DNA from: Agarivorans gilvus
GTDB taxonomy: Bacteria; Pseudomonadota; Gammaproteobacteria; Enterobacterales; Celerinatantimonadaceae
Direction: 5' to 3'
DNA: 64,000 nt
Assembly: GCF_001420915.1 (NCBI RefSeq)
Contig: NZ_CP013021.1
Span: forward strand, 2,701,001 to 2,765,000
Below the pieces are notes generated by a model. It did no database searches. It saw only the letters and a program-made list of their open reading frames with translations, and was not told where the DNA came from. Position 1 is the stretch's first letter. Each line of letters opens with the position of its first letter. This document shows positions 10,307 through 23,773 of the stretch, piece by piece. Made by a program: the position numbers and the translations under genes.

Positions 10307-10732
10307 TTAACGAACATTTTTACCGAGGATTTCAATAACACGAAGCTGTGCCATCGCTTTCGCGAGTTCAACTTGAGCTTTTGCAAAATCCACATCGCTG
10401 TTGGGATTGCTAATGCGATCCTCTGCAGCTTGTTTAGCTTGTTTGGCCTTGGCTTTATCGAGTTCTTCGCCTCGAATCGCGGTATCAGCCAACACAGTTA
10501 CATTTCCTGGTTGTACTTCCAAGAAACCACCCGAGATATAAATTACCTCTTCGTGACCATGCTGCTTCACCATGCGAACCATACCAGGCTTAATTGGAGT
10601 TAGTAATGGGGCGTGTCCATATAACACACCCAACTCACCCTCTTCACCGGTTACTCGTAAGTGCTCAACGCGGCCAGAGAAAATTTTCTCTTCGGCGCTC
10701 ACCACATCCAAGTGAACTGTCATCGCTGCCAT
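10307..10732 (-). CDS. atpC: ATP synthase epsilon subunit
   Basis: Central-stalk subunit of F1 that couples and self-inhibits the ATP synthase. It has 141 residues. The N-terminal beta sandwich ([53 protein letters not shown]) is typical, followed by the two C-terminal helices. A strong GGAGG site precedes the ATG. It is the last gene of the operon, 31 bases after atpD. Confidence 0.97.
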   Translation of the reverse strand: MAAMTVHLDVVSAEEKIFSGRVEHLRVTGEEGELGVLYGHAPLLTPIKPGMVRMVKQHGHEEVIYISGGFLEVQPGNVTVLADTAIRGEELDKAKAKQAKQAAEDRISNPNSDVDFAKAQVELAKAMAQLRVIEILGKNVR

Positions 10733-10763
10733 TTCAGCCTCCTGTTACGCCAATGGGCGAAGC

Positions 10764-12176
<1,413 letters not shown>

Positions 12177-13040
12177 TTAAACGGCAGCAGCTCCCGCAGA
12201 AATTTCGCTCAATTCTTGAGTAATCGCAGCTTGACGTTCTTTGTTGTAAACCAACTGAAGTTCGTCAATCAGACTACCCGCATTATCGGTTGCCGCTTTC
12301 ATTGCAACCATTCGTGCAGCTTGTTCACAGGCTAGGTTTTCCACCACGCCTTGGTAAACTTGGGATTCGATATAACGAAATAGTAATCCGTCGAGTATCT
12401 CTTCGGCACTTGGCTCGTATAAGTAATCCCAGCTGCGAGACGCAATTTCTGGATCATCTGCTTTAGGCAGCGGCAATAATTGGTCAATCTTTGGTTCTTG
12501 TACCATGGTGTTTACAAACTTGTTGTAGACAACATAAATGCGATCTAGCTTGCCTTCATCGTAGGCTTCTAACATCACTTTCACGGTACCAATAAGCTCT
12601 TCAACGGTTGGGTTATCACCCAAGCCAGAATTTTGAGCTACAACATTTCCACCGTGGCTATCAAAAAAGGCGGTGGCCTTGCTGCCAATAACAGCTAGGT
12701 CGACTTCAGCCCCTTTATCTCTCCACTGTTGCATGTCGGTGACAGCTTTCTTAAACAAGTTAATGTTTAAGCCACCACACAAACCACGGTCAGTAGAGAC
12801 CACGATATAACCTACACGCTTGGCTTCTCGTTCAATAGCATAAGGATGCTTATACTCGAGTTTGCCTAGCGCGATATGACCAATTACTTTGCGCATCGCG
12901 ACGGCATAGGGACGACTGCTTTCCATGCGATCTTGAGAACGTCGCATCTTACTTGCAGCCACCATTTGCATCGCATTGGTAATTTTTTGAGTGTTTTGAA
13001 CACTGCCAATCTTACCTTTAATCTCTTTAGCGCCGGCCAT
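12177..13040 (-). CDS. atpG: ATP synthase gamma subunit
   Basis: Rotor shaft subunit, 287 residues, the same length as in E. coli. The N-terminal coiled coil ([31 protein letters not shown]) and the C-terminal helix ([15 protein letters not shown]) are both conserved. The Rossmann-like middle part has [11 protein letters not shown]. It lies 28 bases after atpA. Confidence 0.97.
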   Translation of the reverse strand: MAGAKEIKGKIGSVQNTQKITNAMQMVAASKMRRSQDRMESSRPYAVAMRKVIGHIALGKLEYKHPYAIEREAKRVGYIVVSTDRGLCGGLNINLFKKAVTDMQQWRDKGAEVDLAVIGSKATAFFDSHGGNVVAQNSGLGDNPTVEELIGTVKVMLEAYDEGKLDRIYVVYNKFVNTMVQEPKIDQLLPLPKADDPEIASRSWDYLYEPSAEEILDGLLFRYIESQVYQGVVENLACEQAARMVAMKAATDNAGSLIDELQLVYNKERQAAITQELSEISAGAAAV

Positions 13041-13068
13041 ATCTATTGCTCCTATTCGTCAGGTTTGA

Positions 13069-14610
13069 TTACCAAGATTGAGTCGATTTAAAGCTTTCTA
13101 ACAAGCCTTTAATTGCAGCATCAATCTCGTCGCTGTAATCGCCTTTTTCGTTAATAGTGGCTAATAGATCGGCATATTCGTTGTTAGCGTAAGCTAGCAA
13201 CGCTGTTTCAAAATCAACAACTTTATCGATTTCTACGTCAGCTAAAAAACCTTTCTCAGCGGCATATAGACCCAAGGCTTGTTCAGCAACAGATAATGGG
13301 CTGAATTGCTTCTGCTTCATTAGCTCAGTTACTTTTTGACCGTGGTCTAGCTGTTTACGGGTTGCATCATCTAAGTCAGAAGCAAACTGTGAGAAGGCTG
13401 CCAGTTCACGATACTGTGCCAATGCGGTACGAATACCACCAGAAAGTTTCTTAATGATCTTAGTTTGTGCTGCACCACCTACCCGAGATACCGAAATACC
13501 TGGGTCTACCGCAGGACGAGTACCAGAGTTAAATAACTGGCCAGTCAAGAAGATCTGACCGTCGGTAATCGAAATTACGTTGGTAGGTACGAAGGCTGAT
13601 ACGTCACCGGCTTGGGTTTCAATAATCGGCAAGGCAGTTAAAGAACCTGATTTACCTTTTACGTCACCTTTAGTGAACTCTTCTACGTATTTTTCGTTAA
13701 CTTGAGACGCACGTTCTAGCAAACGAGAGTGTAGGTAGAATACGTCACCAGGGTAGGCTTCACGGCCCGGTGGACGACGTAGTAGCAATGAAATTTGGCG
13801 GTAAGCAACAGCTTGCTTAGATAAGTCATCATAAATGATAAGCGCATCTTCACCGCGGTCACGGAAATATTCGCCCATGGTACAACCTGCATAAGGAGCA
13901 AGGTATTGTAGTGCGGCTGAATCAGATGCAGAAGCTGCAACAATGGTGGTGTATTCCATTGCGCCGTATTCTTCAAGCTTACGTACTACGCTAGCGATAG
14001 TAGAGGCTTTTTGGCCAATCGCTACGTAAACACACTTAATGCCAGAATTTTTTTGGTTAATGATGGTATCAACAGCGATCGCTGTTTTACCGATCTGACG
14101 GTCACCAATAATCAACTCACGTTGACCACGACCAATTGGAATCATAGAGTCGATGGCTTTAATCCCTGTTTGTACAGGTTTATCTACCGATTTACGCTCC
14201 ATAACGCCAGGGGCAATCACTTCGATTGGCGAATAGCCATCGTGCTCTACTGCACCTTTACCGTCAATAGGTTCACCTAGTGTATTCAGTACCCGTCCTA
14301 GTAGGCCACGACCTACTGGTACTTCCAAAATACGACCAGAACTTTTAACTTTGTCGCCCTCAGCCAAATCAGCATAAGGACCCATTACTACCGCACCTAC
14401 AGAATCACGCTCTAGGTTTAATGCGATAGCATAACGGTTACCAGGAAGCTCAATCATTTCGCCTTGCATTACATCAGCAAGACCATTAATGCGAAGAATA
14501 CCGTCACTTACAGAAACGATAGTACCTTCGTTACGAGCTTCACTGACAACTTCAAACTGCTCAATACGTTTTTTGATCAGTTCGCTTATTTCAGTGGAAT
14601 TCAGTTGCAT
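13069..14610 (-). CDS. atpA: ATP synthase alpha subunit
   Basis: Non-catalytic nucleotide-binding subunit of F1, 513 residues as in E. coli. The P-loop GDRQIGKT is at 169-176, the signature [14 protein letters not shown] is present, and the arginine finger lies in that segment. The N-terminus [16 protein letters not shown] is the usual delta-binding helix. It is followed closely by atpG. Confidence 0.98.
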   Translation of the reverse strand: MQLNSTEISELIKKRIEQFEVVSEARNEGTIVSVSDGILRINGLADVMQGEMIELPGNRYAIALNLERDSVGAVVMGPYADLAEGDKVKSSGRILEVPVGRGLLGRVLNTLGEPIDGKGAVEHDGYSPIEVIAPGVMERKSVDKPVQTGIKAIDSMIPIGRGQRELIIGDRQIGKTAIAVDTIINQKNSGIKCVYVAIGQKASTIASVVRKLEEYGAMEYTTIVAASASDSAALQYLAPYAGCTMGEYFRDRGEDALIIYDDLSKQAVAYRQISLLLRRPPGREAYPGDVFYLHSRLLERASQVNEKYVEEFTKGDVKGKSGSLTALPIIETQAGDVSAFVPTNVISITDGQIFLTGQLFNSGTRPAVDPGISVSRVGGAAQTKIIKKLSGGIRTALAQYRELAAFSQFASDLDDATRKQLDHGQKVTELMKQKQFSPLSVAEQALGLYAAEKGFLADVEIDKVVDFETALLAYANNEYADLLATINEKGDYSDEIDAAIKGLLESFKSTQSW

Positions 14611-14624
14611 GCTCTATTCCCCAA

Positions 14625-15155
14625 TTACGCTTGCAGTGTTTCAGAAAGTTTTGCCAATTGCCCTTTAACAGAGCTATCAATCACTAAGTCACCGGCTTGA
14701 ATAATCACCCCGGCCATTAGTGAGGCATCAACACTACAGTTAAGCTTCACTTTGCGTGCTAAACGCTGTTCTAAGGAAGCACTAATTTGCGCTTGCTGCG
14801 CGGCATCTAACTCGGTAGCAGAAACAACGTTAGCGGTTATTTCCTTGGCCAATTCGGCCTTATACTCCAAGAACAGAGCTAACACAGCAGGCAACGCGTT
14901 CAAACGTCCGTTTTCGGCCATTAATTTAATCAAATTGAGACCGTTTTCGTTAAGCTGTTCTGCGCATACGGTGGTGAATAAATTCACTAAGGTATCCGCA
15001 GATTCCTTTCTCAGCAAAACCGCAATTTTTTCGTTTGTTGCCACTTCAGCAACAAAACTCAACATTTCGGTCCACTGCTCTAAGGCTTTCTGCTCAACGG
15101 CAAAATCAAACGCAGCTTTAGCGTAGGGACGAGCAATGGTGGTTAATTCAGCCAT
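14625..15155 (-). CDS. atpH: ATP synthase delta subunit
   Basis: Peripheral-stalk subunit that joins the b dimer to the alpha subunits. It has 176 residues (E. coli 177). The N-terminal helical bundle begins [14 protein letters not shown], and the C-terminal part carries the family motif [21 protein letters not shown]. It sits between atpF and atpA with short gaps of 14-18 bases. Confidence 0.96.
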   Translation of the reverse strand: MAELTTIARPYAKAAFDFAVEQKALEQWTEMLSFVAEVATNEKIAVLLRKESADTLVNLFTTVCAEQLNENGLNLIKLMAENGRLNALPAVLALFLEYKAELAKEITANVVSATELDAAQQAQISASLEQRLARKVKLNCSVDASLMAGVIIQAGDLVIDSSVKGQLAKLSETLQA

Positions 15156-15173
15156 AAGCTCTACCTTTTACCC

Positions 15174-15647
15174 CTATTTCAGCTCAGCGACTAGCTTATC
15201 AACAATATGCTTGTTGGCTTCTTTGTCGATTGAATGCTCGAGAATTTTCTCAGCGCCAGCGATGGCTAAAGCAGCAACTTGTGCCCGCAACTCTTCACGA
15301 GCGCGATTCCGTTCCGCTTCAACTTCAGCGTTACCTTGAGCAATGATTTTGTCACGCTCAATGTTAGCCAACTCTTTTGCTTCGTCGATAATTTGATTTT
15401 TGCGTTTGTTTGCTTGCTCAATAATAACAGCAGCTTCGGACTTAGCTTCTTTCATTTGCTCAGAGGCTTTAGCTTGAGCTAATTGAAGATCTTTTCCGGC
15501 ACGTTCAGCGTCAGCTAAACCATCCGCAATTTTCTTTTGACGAGCTTCTATCGCATCGATTAGTGGTGGCCAAACGTACTTAACGCAGAACCAACAAAAG
15601 ATCGCAAACGATATAGCTTGTCCTAACATGGTTGCATTGATATTCAC
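15174..15647 (-). CDS. atpF: ATP synthase b subunit
   Basis: Peripheral-stalk subunit, 157 residues. One N-terminal membrane helix ([20 protein letters not shown]) is followed by [18 protein letters not shown] and a long alanine- and charge-rich coiled coil that dimerises and reaches to F1. Start and length match the E. coli family member (156). Confidence 0.97.
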   Translation of the reverse strand: MNINATMLGQAISFAIFCWFCVKYVWPPLIDAIEARQKKIADGLADAERAGKDLQLAQAKASEQMKEAKSEAAVIIEQANKRKNQIIDEAKELANIERDKIIAQGNAEVEAERNRAREELRAQVAALAIAGAEKILEHSIDKEANKHIVDKLVAELK

Positions 15648-15683
15648 AACGACACCTCCCTATTAGTCAAGGAATCGATGAAT

Positions 15684-15965
<282 letters not shown>

Positions 15966-15992
15966 TTAAAGCAGTTTTTTTATTAAACTTAA

Positions 15993-17198
<1,206 letters not shown>

Positions 17199-17272
17199 TC
17201 TCGACCTCTACTAGTTTTTACATTTAACCCATTACTCAGAAAGAGTAAAAGGGCTCGCGAAAAAGCAATTTG

Positions 17273-17300
17273 ATTATACGTCTAAAGCGCTTTTTTGCAA
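17273..17300 (-). promoter_or_regulatory. Promoter of the atp operon
   Basis: On the minus strand TTGCAA (17295-17300) and TATAAT (17273-17278) are separated by 16 bases, about 75 bases before the atpI start. This is the only good sigma-70 match in the 261-base gap between atpI and parB. Confidence 0.7.
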
Positions 17301-17459
17301 TCAGAAGCACAGCAGAAGTCACCAATTTGTAACAGCTTATATAAAGAAATAGCGCTTATTGTTAAATTTTTTGTTACAAACTGGCGTTTTTGGTCATTTG
17401 AAAGTGAAAGGTGAGTAACCAAGATCAAGGAAATGTAATTAATATCAAGTTATAAACAA

Positions 17460-18397
17460 CTAAAGCGTGTCGTCAGAATTAATGAATAGCGCCAATATTG
17501 CATCTAACTCATCTAAATTTGCATAGTCAATCACTAACTTACCTTGACCTTTTTTGTTTTGCTGAATTTTTACCCGAGCGCCTAAGCGTTCACTGATTTT
17601 TTGCTCTAAACGGCTAATATCAGGGTCTACTTTTGCAGGCTTTTTCGGCTCTTTTGGGTTAAGCACAGATTTAACTAATTTTTCGGTATCTCGAACAGTT
17701 AATCCTTTAGCCGCAACGTTACGTGCCGTTTCGGCCTGAACATCCCCACTAAGCGCTAATAAAGCACGCGCATGGCCCATTTCAATATCACCATGCTCTA
17801 AAAGTATTTTCACATCATCGTTAAGCCCGTTTAAGCGCAGTAAATTACTCACGGTGGTACGAGACTTACCCACGGCCTCAGCCACTTGCTGGTGAGTGAG
17901 CTCAAATTCGGTCATTAAACGGTCTAGCGCCACCGCTTCTTCCATGGCGTTAAGATCTTCACGTTGAATGTTTTCAATTAAGGCAATGGCGACGGCATTT
18001 TCGTCACTCACGTTTTTAATCAAACAAGGAACATCGTGTAGGTTAATTTGTTGAGAAGCGCGCCAACGACGTTCACCAGCAATAATTTCAAAACTATTTT
18101 CGCCGATTTCACGTACCACAATGGGCTGAATAACCCTTGTGATTCAATGGAGTGAGCCAGTTCTTCTAAGGCTTCTGCCGACATATCTTTACGTGGCTGA
18201 TACTTGCCCGGATGCAACCATTCAATAGGCAATTTACGTAAATCACCACGATTTTGGTCTACCACCTGCTGATTAGAATCGGCTTTAGTGTCTTGCTCAA
18301 CTTGACGCTGTCGAGCGTTATTACTGGTACTGAGTAATAAATCTAAACCTTTGCCTAATCCACGTTTTCTCGCTGACATGTGTTTATCCGTATCCAT
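17460..18397 (-). CDS. parB: Chromosome-partitioning protein ParB, frameshifted in this sequence
   Basis: ParB binds parS sites near the origin, spreads as a CTP-dependent clamp and works with ParA in segregation. The N-terminal frame starts at 18397 (ATG overlapping the parA stop; a second ATG is at 18379), contains RKRGLGKGLDLLL and the start of the ParB/Srx fold, then goes astray after SIESQG. The continuation VVREIGENSFEIIAGERRWR, with the CTP-binding motif, ENIQREDLNAMEEA and the helix-turn-helix (THQQVAEAVGKSRTTVSNLL), lies in another frame. One base missing from a GGG run (plus-strand CCC, 18134-18136) explains it: GGGG would restore QGVIQPIVVREI. The repaired protein has about 312 residues. 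Sequencing error is likely. Confidence 0.93.
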
Positions 18398-19188
18398 TAA
18401 TCAACAGCCACTGCTTGGTTTTCTTCTTCGTGTCGACGAATGATTTCGCCGGCTAAAGCCAAATAAGCTTTAGAGCCATTAGAGGTTTTATCATAATACA
18501 TGGCTGGCTTACCAAAACTAGGGGCTTCAGCTAAACGAACGTTTCTTGGGATCACAGTACGGTATACTTTTTTACCAAAATGCTGTTTAAGCTGATCACT
18601 GACATCTGAGGCCAGTCGATTACGTGGATCGAACATGGTACGTAAGATCCCTTCCACTTGTAGCTCAGGATTAACCACCGAGGCCAGTTTACTAATAGTG
18701 TCAATCAAGGCGGTTAAGCCTTCTAAAGCATAATACTCACACTGCATTGGCACGAGTACACTATCAGCTGCAGCCATGGCATTCACGGTCAACATGTTTA
18801 ACGAAGGGGGACAATCAATGAAGATGTAATCGTAATAATCTCTTACCGGAGCAAGGGCATTACGCAGACGAACTTCACGCGCAAAGAATTCCATTAGTTT
18901 AATTTCTGCAGCAGTAACATCAGAATTAGCTGCGATGAGATCGAAGAAACCACTGGTGTCTTTCACCGTTACTTGAGCAATGGGTTCTTCATCAATCAAT
19001 AATTCATAGGCCGTTTTAGGCACGTCATATTTATCGACACCACTGCCCATAGTGGCATTACCCTGTGGGTCAAGGTCAATAAGCAACACTTTGCGCTTAG
19101 TGGCCGCCATGGATGCCGCTAAATTTACGCTGGTTGTTGTTTTACCTACGCCACCTTTCTGGTTGGCAACCGCTATTACTCTGCCCAC
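18397..19188 (-). CDS. parA: Chromosome-partitioning ATPase ParA
   Basis: Deviant Walker-type ATPase of 263 residues that positions ParB-parS complexes on the nucleoid. The P-loop KGGVGKTT is at 11-18 with the signature lysine just before it; Walker B segments VLLIDLDPQGNAT and YIFIDCPPSLNML follow. It overlaps parB by one base (TAATG), so the two are translationally coupled, and it follows rsmG by 11 bases, as in the classic mnmG-rsmG-parA-parB order. Confidence 0.97.
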   Translation of the reverse strand: MGRVIAVANQKGGVGKTTTSVNLAASMAATKRKVLLIDLDPQGNATMGSGVDKYDVPKTAYELLIDEEPIAQVTVKDTSGFFDLIAANSDVTAAEIKLMEFFAREVRLRNALAPVRDYYDYIFIDCPPSLNMLTVNAMAAADSVLVPMQCEYYALEGLTALIDTISKLASVVNPELQVEGILRTMFDPRNRLASDVSDQLKQHFGKKVYRTVIPRNVRLAEAPSFGKPAMYYDKTSNGSKAYLALAGEIIRRHEEENQAVAVD

Positions 19189-19199
19189 AATATTTTCGC

Positions 19200-19826
19200 C
19201 TAAGGGTTATTTTTATCAATAATAACTAGATGACGCTGACCTTCAAGCTCGGGAACAACTAAACTCTCGATACGCTGCAATTTTAGCCCTTCGGCCAGGT
19301 TTTCTAGCTCTTGCTCAGGCACTAAGCCTTTTAATGCATAGAATTTACCATTATTTGCAGGCAGGTGATAACACCAGTTGAGCATATCTTGTAAAGAAGC
19401 GAAGGCTCTGCTTATTACACCATCAAATAGTTGCTCGGGTTGGTATTTTTCTACACGACTTTGCACCGCTGTAACGTTGTCTAGTTTGAGTAAGTGGCAA
19501 ACTTGGCGAATAAAGGTAATCCGTTTACCTAAGCTGTCTAACAATACAAATTGCTTATCGGGATTAATAATGGCTAAAGGCAAGCCTGGCAGGCCAGGCC
19601 CTGTTCCCACGTCAATAAAACGTTCACCTTGTAAGTAAGGACTTACCACCAAACTATCGAGGATGTGTTTTACCAACATCTCCATAGGATCTCTAACCGA
19701 AGTAAGATTGTAAGCCTTGTTCCATTTATCCAATTGCTCAACTAGCGTCACCAATTGAGAGATTTGTAGCTCGGTGAGCTGCAAAGAAGTTTGTGCTAAT
19801 AAGCTTTCTAAACGTGATTTTAACAC
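19200..19826 (-). CDS. rsmG: 16S rRNA (guanine-527-N7)-methyltransferase
   Basis: Methylates G527 of 16S rRNA using S-adenosylmethionine. It has 208 residues (E. coli 207). The SAM site is [17 protein letters not shown], followed by [24 protein letters not shown] matches the family. It lies just after mnmG, the usual gidA-gidB arrangement. Confidence 0.96.
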   Translation of the reverse strand: MLKSRLESLLAQTSLQLTELQISQLVTLVEQLDKWNKAYNLTSVRDPMEMLVKHILDSLVVSPYLQGERFIDVGTGPGLPGLPLAIINPDKQFVLLDSLGKRITFIRQVCHLLKLDNVTAVQSRVEKYQPEQLFDGVISRAFASLQDMLNWCYHLPANNGKFYALKGLVPEQELENLAEGLKLQRIESLVVPELEGQRHLVIIDKNNP

Positions 19827-19835
19827 CCGATCATC

Positions 19836-21725
19836 CTAAGCCGACTTACGTGCTAAGTCGTGTTTTTTCAAATACACCAATAGCAATGATACCGCAGCAG
19901 GGGTAACACCTGAAATACGCGCTGCTTTACCAATAGTTTCCGGTCTAGCATTGCTTAACTTAGCCACGACTTCGTTAGACAGTCCACTGATTTTAGAGTA
20001 ATCAAGATCAACGGGTAGTAAGGTATTTTCGTGCTTTTGGGTTTTCTTAATTTCTTCCAGCTGGCGTTTAATATAACCGTCGTACTTAATTTGGATCTCA
20101 ACTTGCTCTGCTGCGGCGGGCAAATCTAAGCCTGGACCAAAACCTTCAATTTGCATGAGTTGCTGATAGCTAAGTTCAGGACGACGGATCAATTCTTCTA
20201 GTGAATGCTCTCGAGTAATTGGATTTTTTAGTAAAGGATTCAGATCGGCTAATTGAGTCGAAGCGGTATGCACCCAAGTATCTTTCAAACGTTGACGTTC
20301 TTGCTCAACCGCTTCCATTTTTTGGTTGAATAACTGCCAACGTTGCTCGTCGACCAAACCAAGTTGATGACCTTGCTCAGTTAAGCGTACATCGGCGTTG
20401 TCTTCACGCAGCAATAAACGGTATTCGGCACGGCTGGTAAACATGCGATAGGGTTCTTTGGTGCCTAGTGTGGCCAAATCATCGATTAATACGCCCATGT
20501 ACGCTTGATCGCGACGCGGTGACCAAGCTTCTTTGCCTTGAGCATACAAGGCTGCGTTAGCACCGGCGATTAAGCCTTGAGCGCCGGCTTCTTCATAACC
20601 GGTAGTACCGTTAATTTGTCCTGCAAAGAACAAACCTTTTAAGTATTTGTTTTCAAGACTTTGTTTTAAGTCTCGAGGATCAAAGAAGTCATATTCAATG
20701 GCATAACCTGGACGGGTTATATGAGCATTCTCCAGGCCTTTCATTGAATGTACTAAAGCCACCTGAACATCAAAAGGCAAACTGGTTGAAATACCGTTTG
20801 GATACACTTCGTGGGTGGTTAAGCCCTCAGGCTCAATAAAGATCTGGTGCGAATTTTTGTCAGCAAAGCGAGTGACTTTATCTTCAATCGATGGACAGTA
20901 ACGAGGTCCAGTACCCTCGATCACTCCAGTAAACATAGGACTACGATCTAAGCCACCGCGAATGATGTCGTGAGTATTCTCATTGGTATGAGTGATATAG
21001 CAAGGGATCTGTTGTGGATGATCGGTAACTTTTCCTAAAAAGGAAAATACCGGTGTAGGAGTGTCACCCGGTTGAGCTTGCATTTGAGAAAAATCAATAC
21101 TACGAGCATCAATACGTGGTGGTGTACCGGTTTTAAGTCGATCTACACGCAATGGTAATTCACGTAAACGTTGAGCTAAAGCAAGAGACGGTGGATCGCC
21201 TGCTCGTCCTCCTGAATGGTGATTTAAGCCAATATGGATCATTCCACCTAAGAAAGTCCCTACGGTTAATACTACGCTACGGGCACGCAGTTCTAAGCCT
21301 ATTTGAGTAACCACACCAACCACTTGATCATTTTCAACGATCAGGTCATCACAGGCCTGTTGAAAGATAGTTAGATTTTCTTGGTTTTCTAAACGGGTTC
21401 GAATTGCAGCTCGATATAAAACACGATCAGCCTGAGCGCGGGTGGCTCGTACTGCGGGGCCTTTAGAAGAGTTTAGAGTTCTAAATTGGATCCCTGCTGA
21501 ATCTGCTGCTTGAGCCATTAAGCCACCTAGCGCATCAATTTCTTTAACTAGATGACCTTTACCAATACCACCAATTGCGGGGTTACAAGACATTTGTCCT
21601 AATGTTTCTATGTTATGCGTAAGCAGCAAGGTGTTTTGACCCATGCGTGCCGCAGCTGCAGCCGCTTCTGTTCCTGCATGACCACCACCGATCACTATTA
21701 CGTCATATTGTTGTTTATAGAACAT
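19836..21725 (-). CDS. mnmG: tRNA uridine-5-carboxymethylaminomethyl modification enzyme MnmG
   Basis: FAD-dependent enzyme that with MnmE makes the cmnm5U34 wobble modification. I place the start at 21725 ([20 protein letters not shown]), giving 629 residues as in E. coli; an in-frame ATG 30 bases upstream would add residues unlike the family. The FAD site GGGHAG is at 13-18. Other family motifs are [27 protein letters not shown], and [17 protein letters not shown]. It borders oriC, and transcription leads away from the origin. Confidence 0.97.
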   Translation of the reverse strand: MFYKQQYDVIVIGGGHAGTEAAAAAARMGQNTLLLTHNIETLGQMSCNPAIGGIGKGHLVKEIDALGGLMAQAADSAGIQFRTLNSSKGPAVRATRAQADRVLYRAAIRTRLENQENLTIFQQACDDLIVENDQVVGVVTQIGLELRARSVVLTVGTFLGGMIHIGLNHHSGGRAGDPPSLALAQRLRELPLRVDRLKTGTPPRIDARSIDFSQMQAQPGDTPTPVFSFLGKVTDHPQQIPCYITHTNENTHDIIRGGLDRSPMFTGVIEGTGPRYCPSIEDKVTRFADKNSHQIFIEPEGLTTHEVYPNGISTSLPFDVQVALVHSMKGLENAHITRPGYAIEYDFFDPRDLKQSLENKYLKGLFFAGQINGTTGYEEAGAQGLIAGANAALYAQGKEAWSPRRDQAYMGVLIDDLATLGTKEPYRMFTSRAEYRLLLREDNADVRLTEQGHQLGLVDEQRWQLFNQKMEAVEQERQRLKDTWVHTASTQLADLNPLLKNPITREHSLEELIRRPELSYQQLMQIEGFGPGLDLPAAAEQVEIQIKYDGYIKRQLEEIKKTQKHENTLLPVDLDYSKISGLSNEVVAKLSNARPETIGKAARISGVTPAAVSLLLVYLKKHDLARKSA

Positions 21726-21739
21726 TGCAAATACCTCAA

Positions 21740-22097
21740 ACCAGCCAGATCCCAAAAGGGTGCGACATTTTACTGGTTAAAGCGGCATAAGGGAATGCTT
21801 AGATTAGAATAAGATCTAGGCTAGATCTCTTATAAATATATATAAGATCTTTTTTTAAAGATCTTTTATTAGATCTACTATTAGCAAAGCGATGATCTGT
21901 AGATAAGTCATTTTTTAACTTAATGATCATCCACTTAAAGTAGATCAGATCATGTTAATTAAGGGCGATCTAAACAGGGGAAAAGCTGGGATCTAAATTG
22001 GTACTTATCCACAAGTGGAACGCTTGGTGTTTTTATCCATAGGAATAACTATAGTGAATTAATAGCTATTCCCTATGCTTATCCACAGTGTTTATGT
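21740..22097. other. oriC: oriC, chromosomal replication origin
   Basis: The gap between mnmG and mioC holds the features of an E. coli-type oriC. There are 12 GATC sites between 21748 and 21993, where about one is expected by chance, giving Dam/SeqA control. DnaA boxes are TTATCTACA (minus strand, 21898-21906), TTATCCACA (22005-22013), TTATCCATA (22033-22041) and TTATCCACA (22079-22087). The left edge is the AT-rich unwinding region. This order (unwinding region, first box inverted, last box next to mioC) is that of E. coli. The segment has no coding frame. Confidence 0.95.
21811..21890. other. DNA unwinding element of oriC
   Basis: AT-rich stretch with four 13-mers that begin GATCT: at 21824-21836, 21846-21858, 21860-21872 and 21872-21884. 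They match the E. coli pattern GATCTNTTNTTTT well (for example GATCTTTTATTAG). It lies just left of the first DnaA box, where the helix opens in related origins. Confidence 0.88.
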
Positions 22098-22535
22098 TCA
22101 ATTTAGTTCGTTTTTCCAGCTTTCTAACCATGCTGCGGCAGGTTCTTCTGGCACTGGTTCAAGATCAACATCGATTTCTAAACGCGGTTTTAGTCGAGTG
22201 GCAGCTAAACTTTCCAGCAGTAGGTCTAGATCTTTTCCTGCTCCACAGAAGGTATCGTAACTACTGCTACCAATAGCGACTACGGTATAGCTAACAGCTG
22301 AAAGATCCGGTTGTTGCTTGAGTAAATATTGGTAAAAAGGTTGAAGGTTGTCTGGTACATCACCCGCACCATGAGTTGAGCTGCAAATTAACCAAAGCGC
22401 TTGCTGATTAAGCTCTGAAAACTCAGCATCTAAGTGAATTTTGACCTGGTGTTGTTCCTTTAATAGGGCTTCTAATTCATCTGCCACATATTCTGCAGAA
22501 CCAAGAGTTGAGCCCACAATGATTTCTATATCCAC
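22098..22535 (-). CDS. mioC: MioC flavodoxin-like protein
   Basis: Short-chain flavodoxin of 145 residues (E. coli 147) that binds FMN and has been linked to biotin synthase activity. The FMN phosphate loop is VGSTLGSAEYVADEL near the N-terminus; CSSTHGAGDVPDN and VAIGSSSYDTFCGAG are the other binding loops. It is transcribed towards oriC, as in E. coli, where mioC transcription influences initiation. Confidence 0.94.
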   Translation of the reverse strand: MDIEIIVGSTLGSAEYVADELEALLKEQHQVKIHLDAEFSELNQQALWLICSSTHGAGDVPDNLQPFYQYLLKQQPDLSAVSYTVVAIGSSSYDTFCGAGKDLDLLLESLAATRLKPRLEIDVDLEPVPEEPAAAWLESWKNELN

Positions 22536-22628
22536 AAATGATCCTGTTGGTTGTTAAAAGCAAATTCATTGTAACGTGATCTTGCTTAGTTTAACTAGTT
22601 GCGTATTGACTGTGAGTCAACTGTTGAT

Positions 22629-22644
22629 AGTTTCACGTGAAACT
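22629..22644. promoter_or_regulatory. parS site (ParB-binding)
   Basis: AGTTTCACGTGAAACT is a perfect 16-base palindrome with the conserved parS core GTTTCACGTGAAAC; only the outermost base pair differs from the common TGTTTCACGTGAAACA. It sits in the mioC-lysR gap, about 540 bases from the oriC boxes. Confidence 0.88.
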
Positions 22645-22741
22645 TTGGGAATTTGCTATTAAGCCCTTAACTAAAGCGATGATCCCTCAGTAAGCTTGTG
22701 AATAAGATCTATGCACAATTTGAGCTTAAACTTTGTAATGC

Positions 22742-23608
22742 TTAGCTGAAATGAGCCTTACATAAGTCGATTAAGCTGTTTAATGCTGGACTTGCTGCCC
22801 AGTGTTTTTGATAAATTAAACCTAAGCGTTCTGTGGTGATGGCGTCTTTATGATCAACTATTTTCAGCTGACCTGTCTTGAGATAGGGAGCTAATTGTTT
22901 TTGCTCACCGACAAACACACCACATCCACGTAGGCATAATTGGATGGCCAATTCATGCTGCTCAACCTCAATTTTTCGAGGAATGGAGTCTGGATCCCAC
23001 AGGCTTATATCATTTGCGGCAAGTATGGTTATCCATGTATGACTAAGTATCTGCTGTAGCGTTGGTGTTGAAGTGTTAGCTAGGGGGTGGTTAGTTGCAC
23101 ACACGGCCACCAGCGGCATATCGCATAAGTGTTCCAGATTAAATTTATGAGGGTAGGCATCTCGATAAAAACTGAGAATGAGGTCGAGTTGAGGTTTTTC
23201 TTGCCAATTGAGTAGTTGCTCGTCGCGGCGTTGGTATAGGTGTAAATCTATATTCGGATGACGCTGATTAAACTGGCTAAGTAGCTCGGCGACAGTAGCA
23301 TTTTGTAAGTAAGCACTGATGCCAATATTGAGTCTTAAACAGTCTTGCTCCGCTACGTGTTCAACTTGCTTTATTAGCTGTTGATTAGCGTTGAGTAGTT
23401 GTTCACACAGTGGCAGCATTTTTAAGCCTTGCTCGCTAAGTACCGGCTTGTGGCCACTGCGAGTAAACAATTCTACGTTCCAATCAATTTCTAAATTGCT
23501 GATCCATTGGCTCAATTGAGCCCGGTTTTTTTTCATTTTGGTCGCTGCTGCAGAAATGCTGCCTAATTGATGGCTCAATACAAAAGCTTGAATGGCATGT
23601 AAATTCAT
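22742..23608 (-). CDS. LysR-family transcriptional regulator
   Basis: Regulator of 288 residues. The N-terminal winged helix-turn-helix reads AIQAFVLSHQLGSISAAATK, then NRAQLSQWISNLE, with FTRSGHKPVLSEQG at the wing; the substrate-binding domain starts near residue 88. The usual glycine-proline of the LysR recognition helix is replaced by NRAQLSQW, as in some divergent members. It is divergently transcribed from the KdgM-like porin 165 bases away and has a perfect palindrome just before its start, so it probably controls that porin and itself. The effector is unknown. Confidence 0.9.
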   Translation of the reverse strand: MNLHAIQAFVLSHQLGSISAAATKMKKNRAQLSQWISNLEIDWNVELFTRSGHKPVLSEQGLKMLPLCEQLLNANQQLIKQVEHVAEQDCLRLNIGISAYLQNATVAELLSQFNQRHPNIDLHLYQRRDEQLLNWQEKPQLDLILSFYRDAYPHKFNLEHLCDMPLVAVCATNHPLANTSTPTLQQILSHTWITILAANDISLWDPDSIPRKIEVEQHELAIQLCLRGCGVFVGEQKQLAPYLKTGQLKIVDHKDAITTERLGLIYQKHWAASPALNSLIDLCKAHFS

Positions 23609-23622
23609 CGGTATTTTCTCTG

Positions 23623-23640
23623 TGTTAGAAAAGTCTAACA
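23623..23640. promoter_or_regulatory. Candidate LysR operator (palindrome)
   Basis: TGTTAGAAAAGTCTAACA: seven-base arms around AAAG, 14 bases upstream of the lysR ATG in the divergent region. Its form suits an autorepression site of a LysR protein. Binding is inferred from position only. Confidence 0.6.
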
Positions 23641-23773
23641 GACTCTGATTTGTTACGGCTTAAGGCTTAATTCATCATAGCGTCAATGGATGAATATATA
23701 AGTCTCTGACTAATATTTAATTTTAATAATGCATGGATGTTTTAGTAACTAACTATTTACTGAAAGGTTCCAA

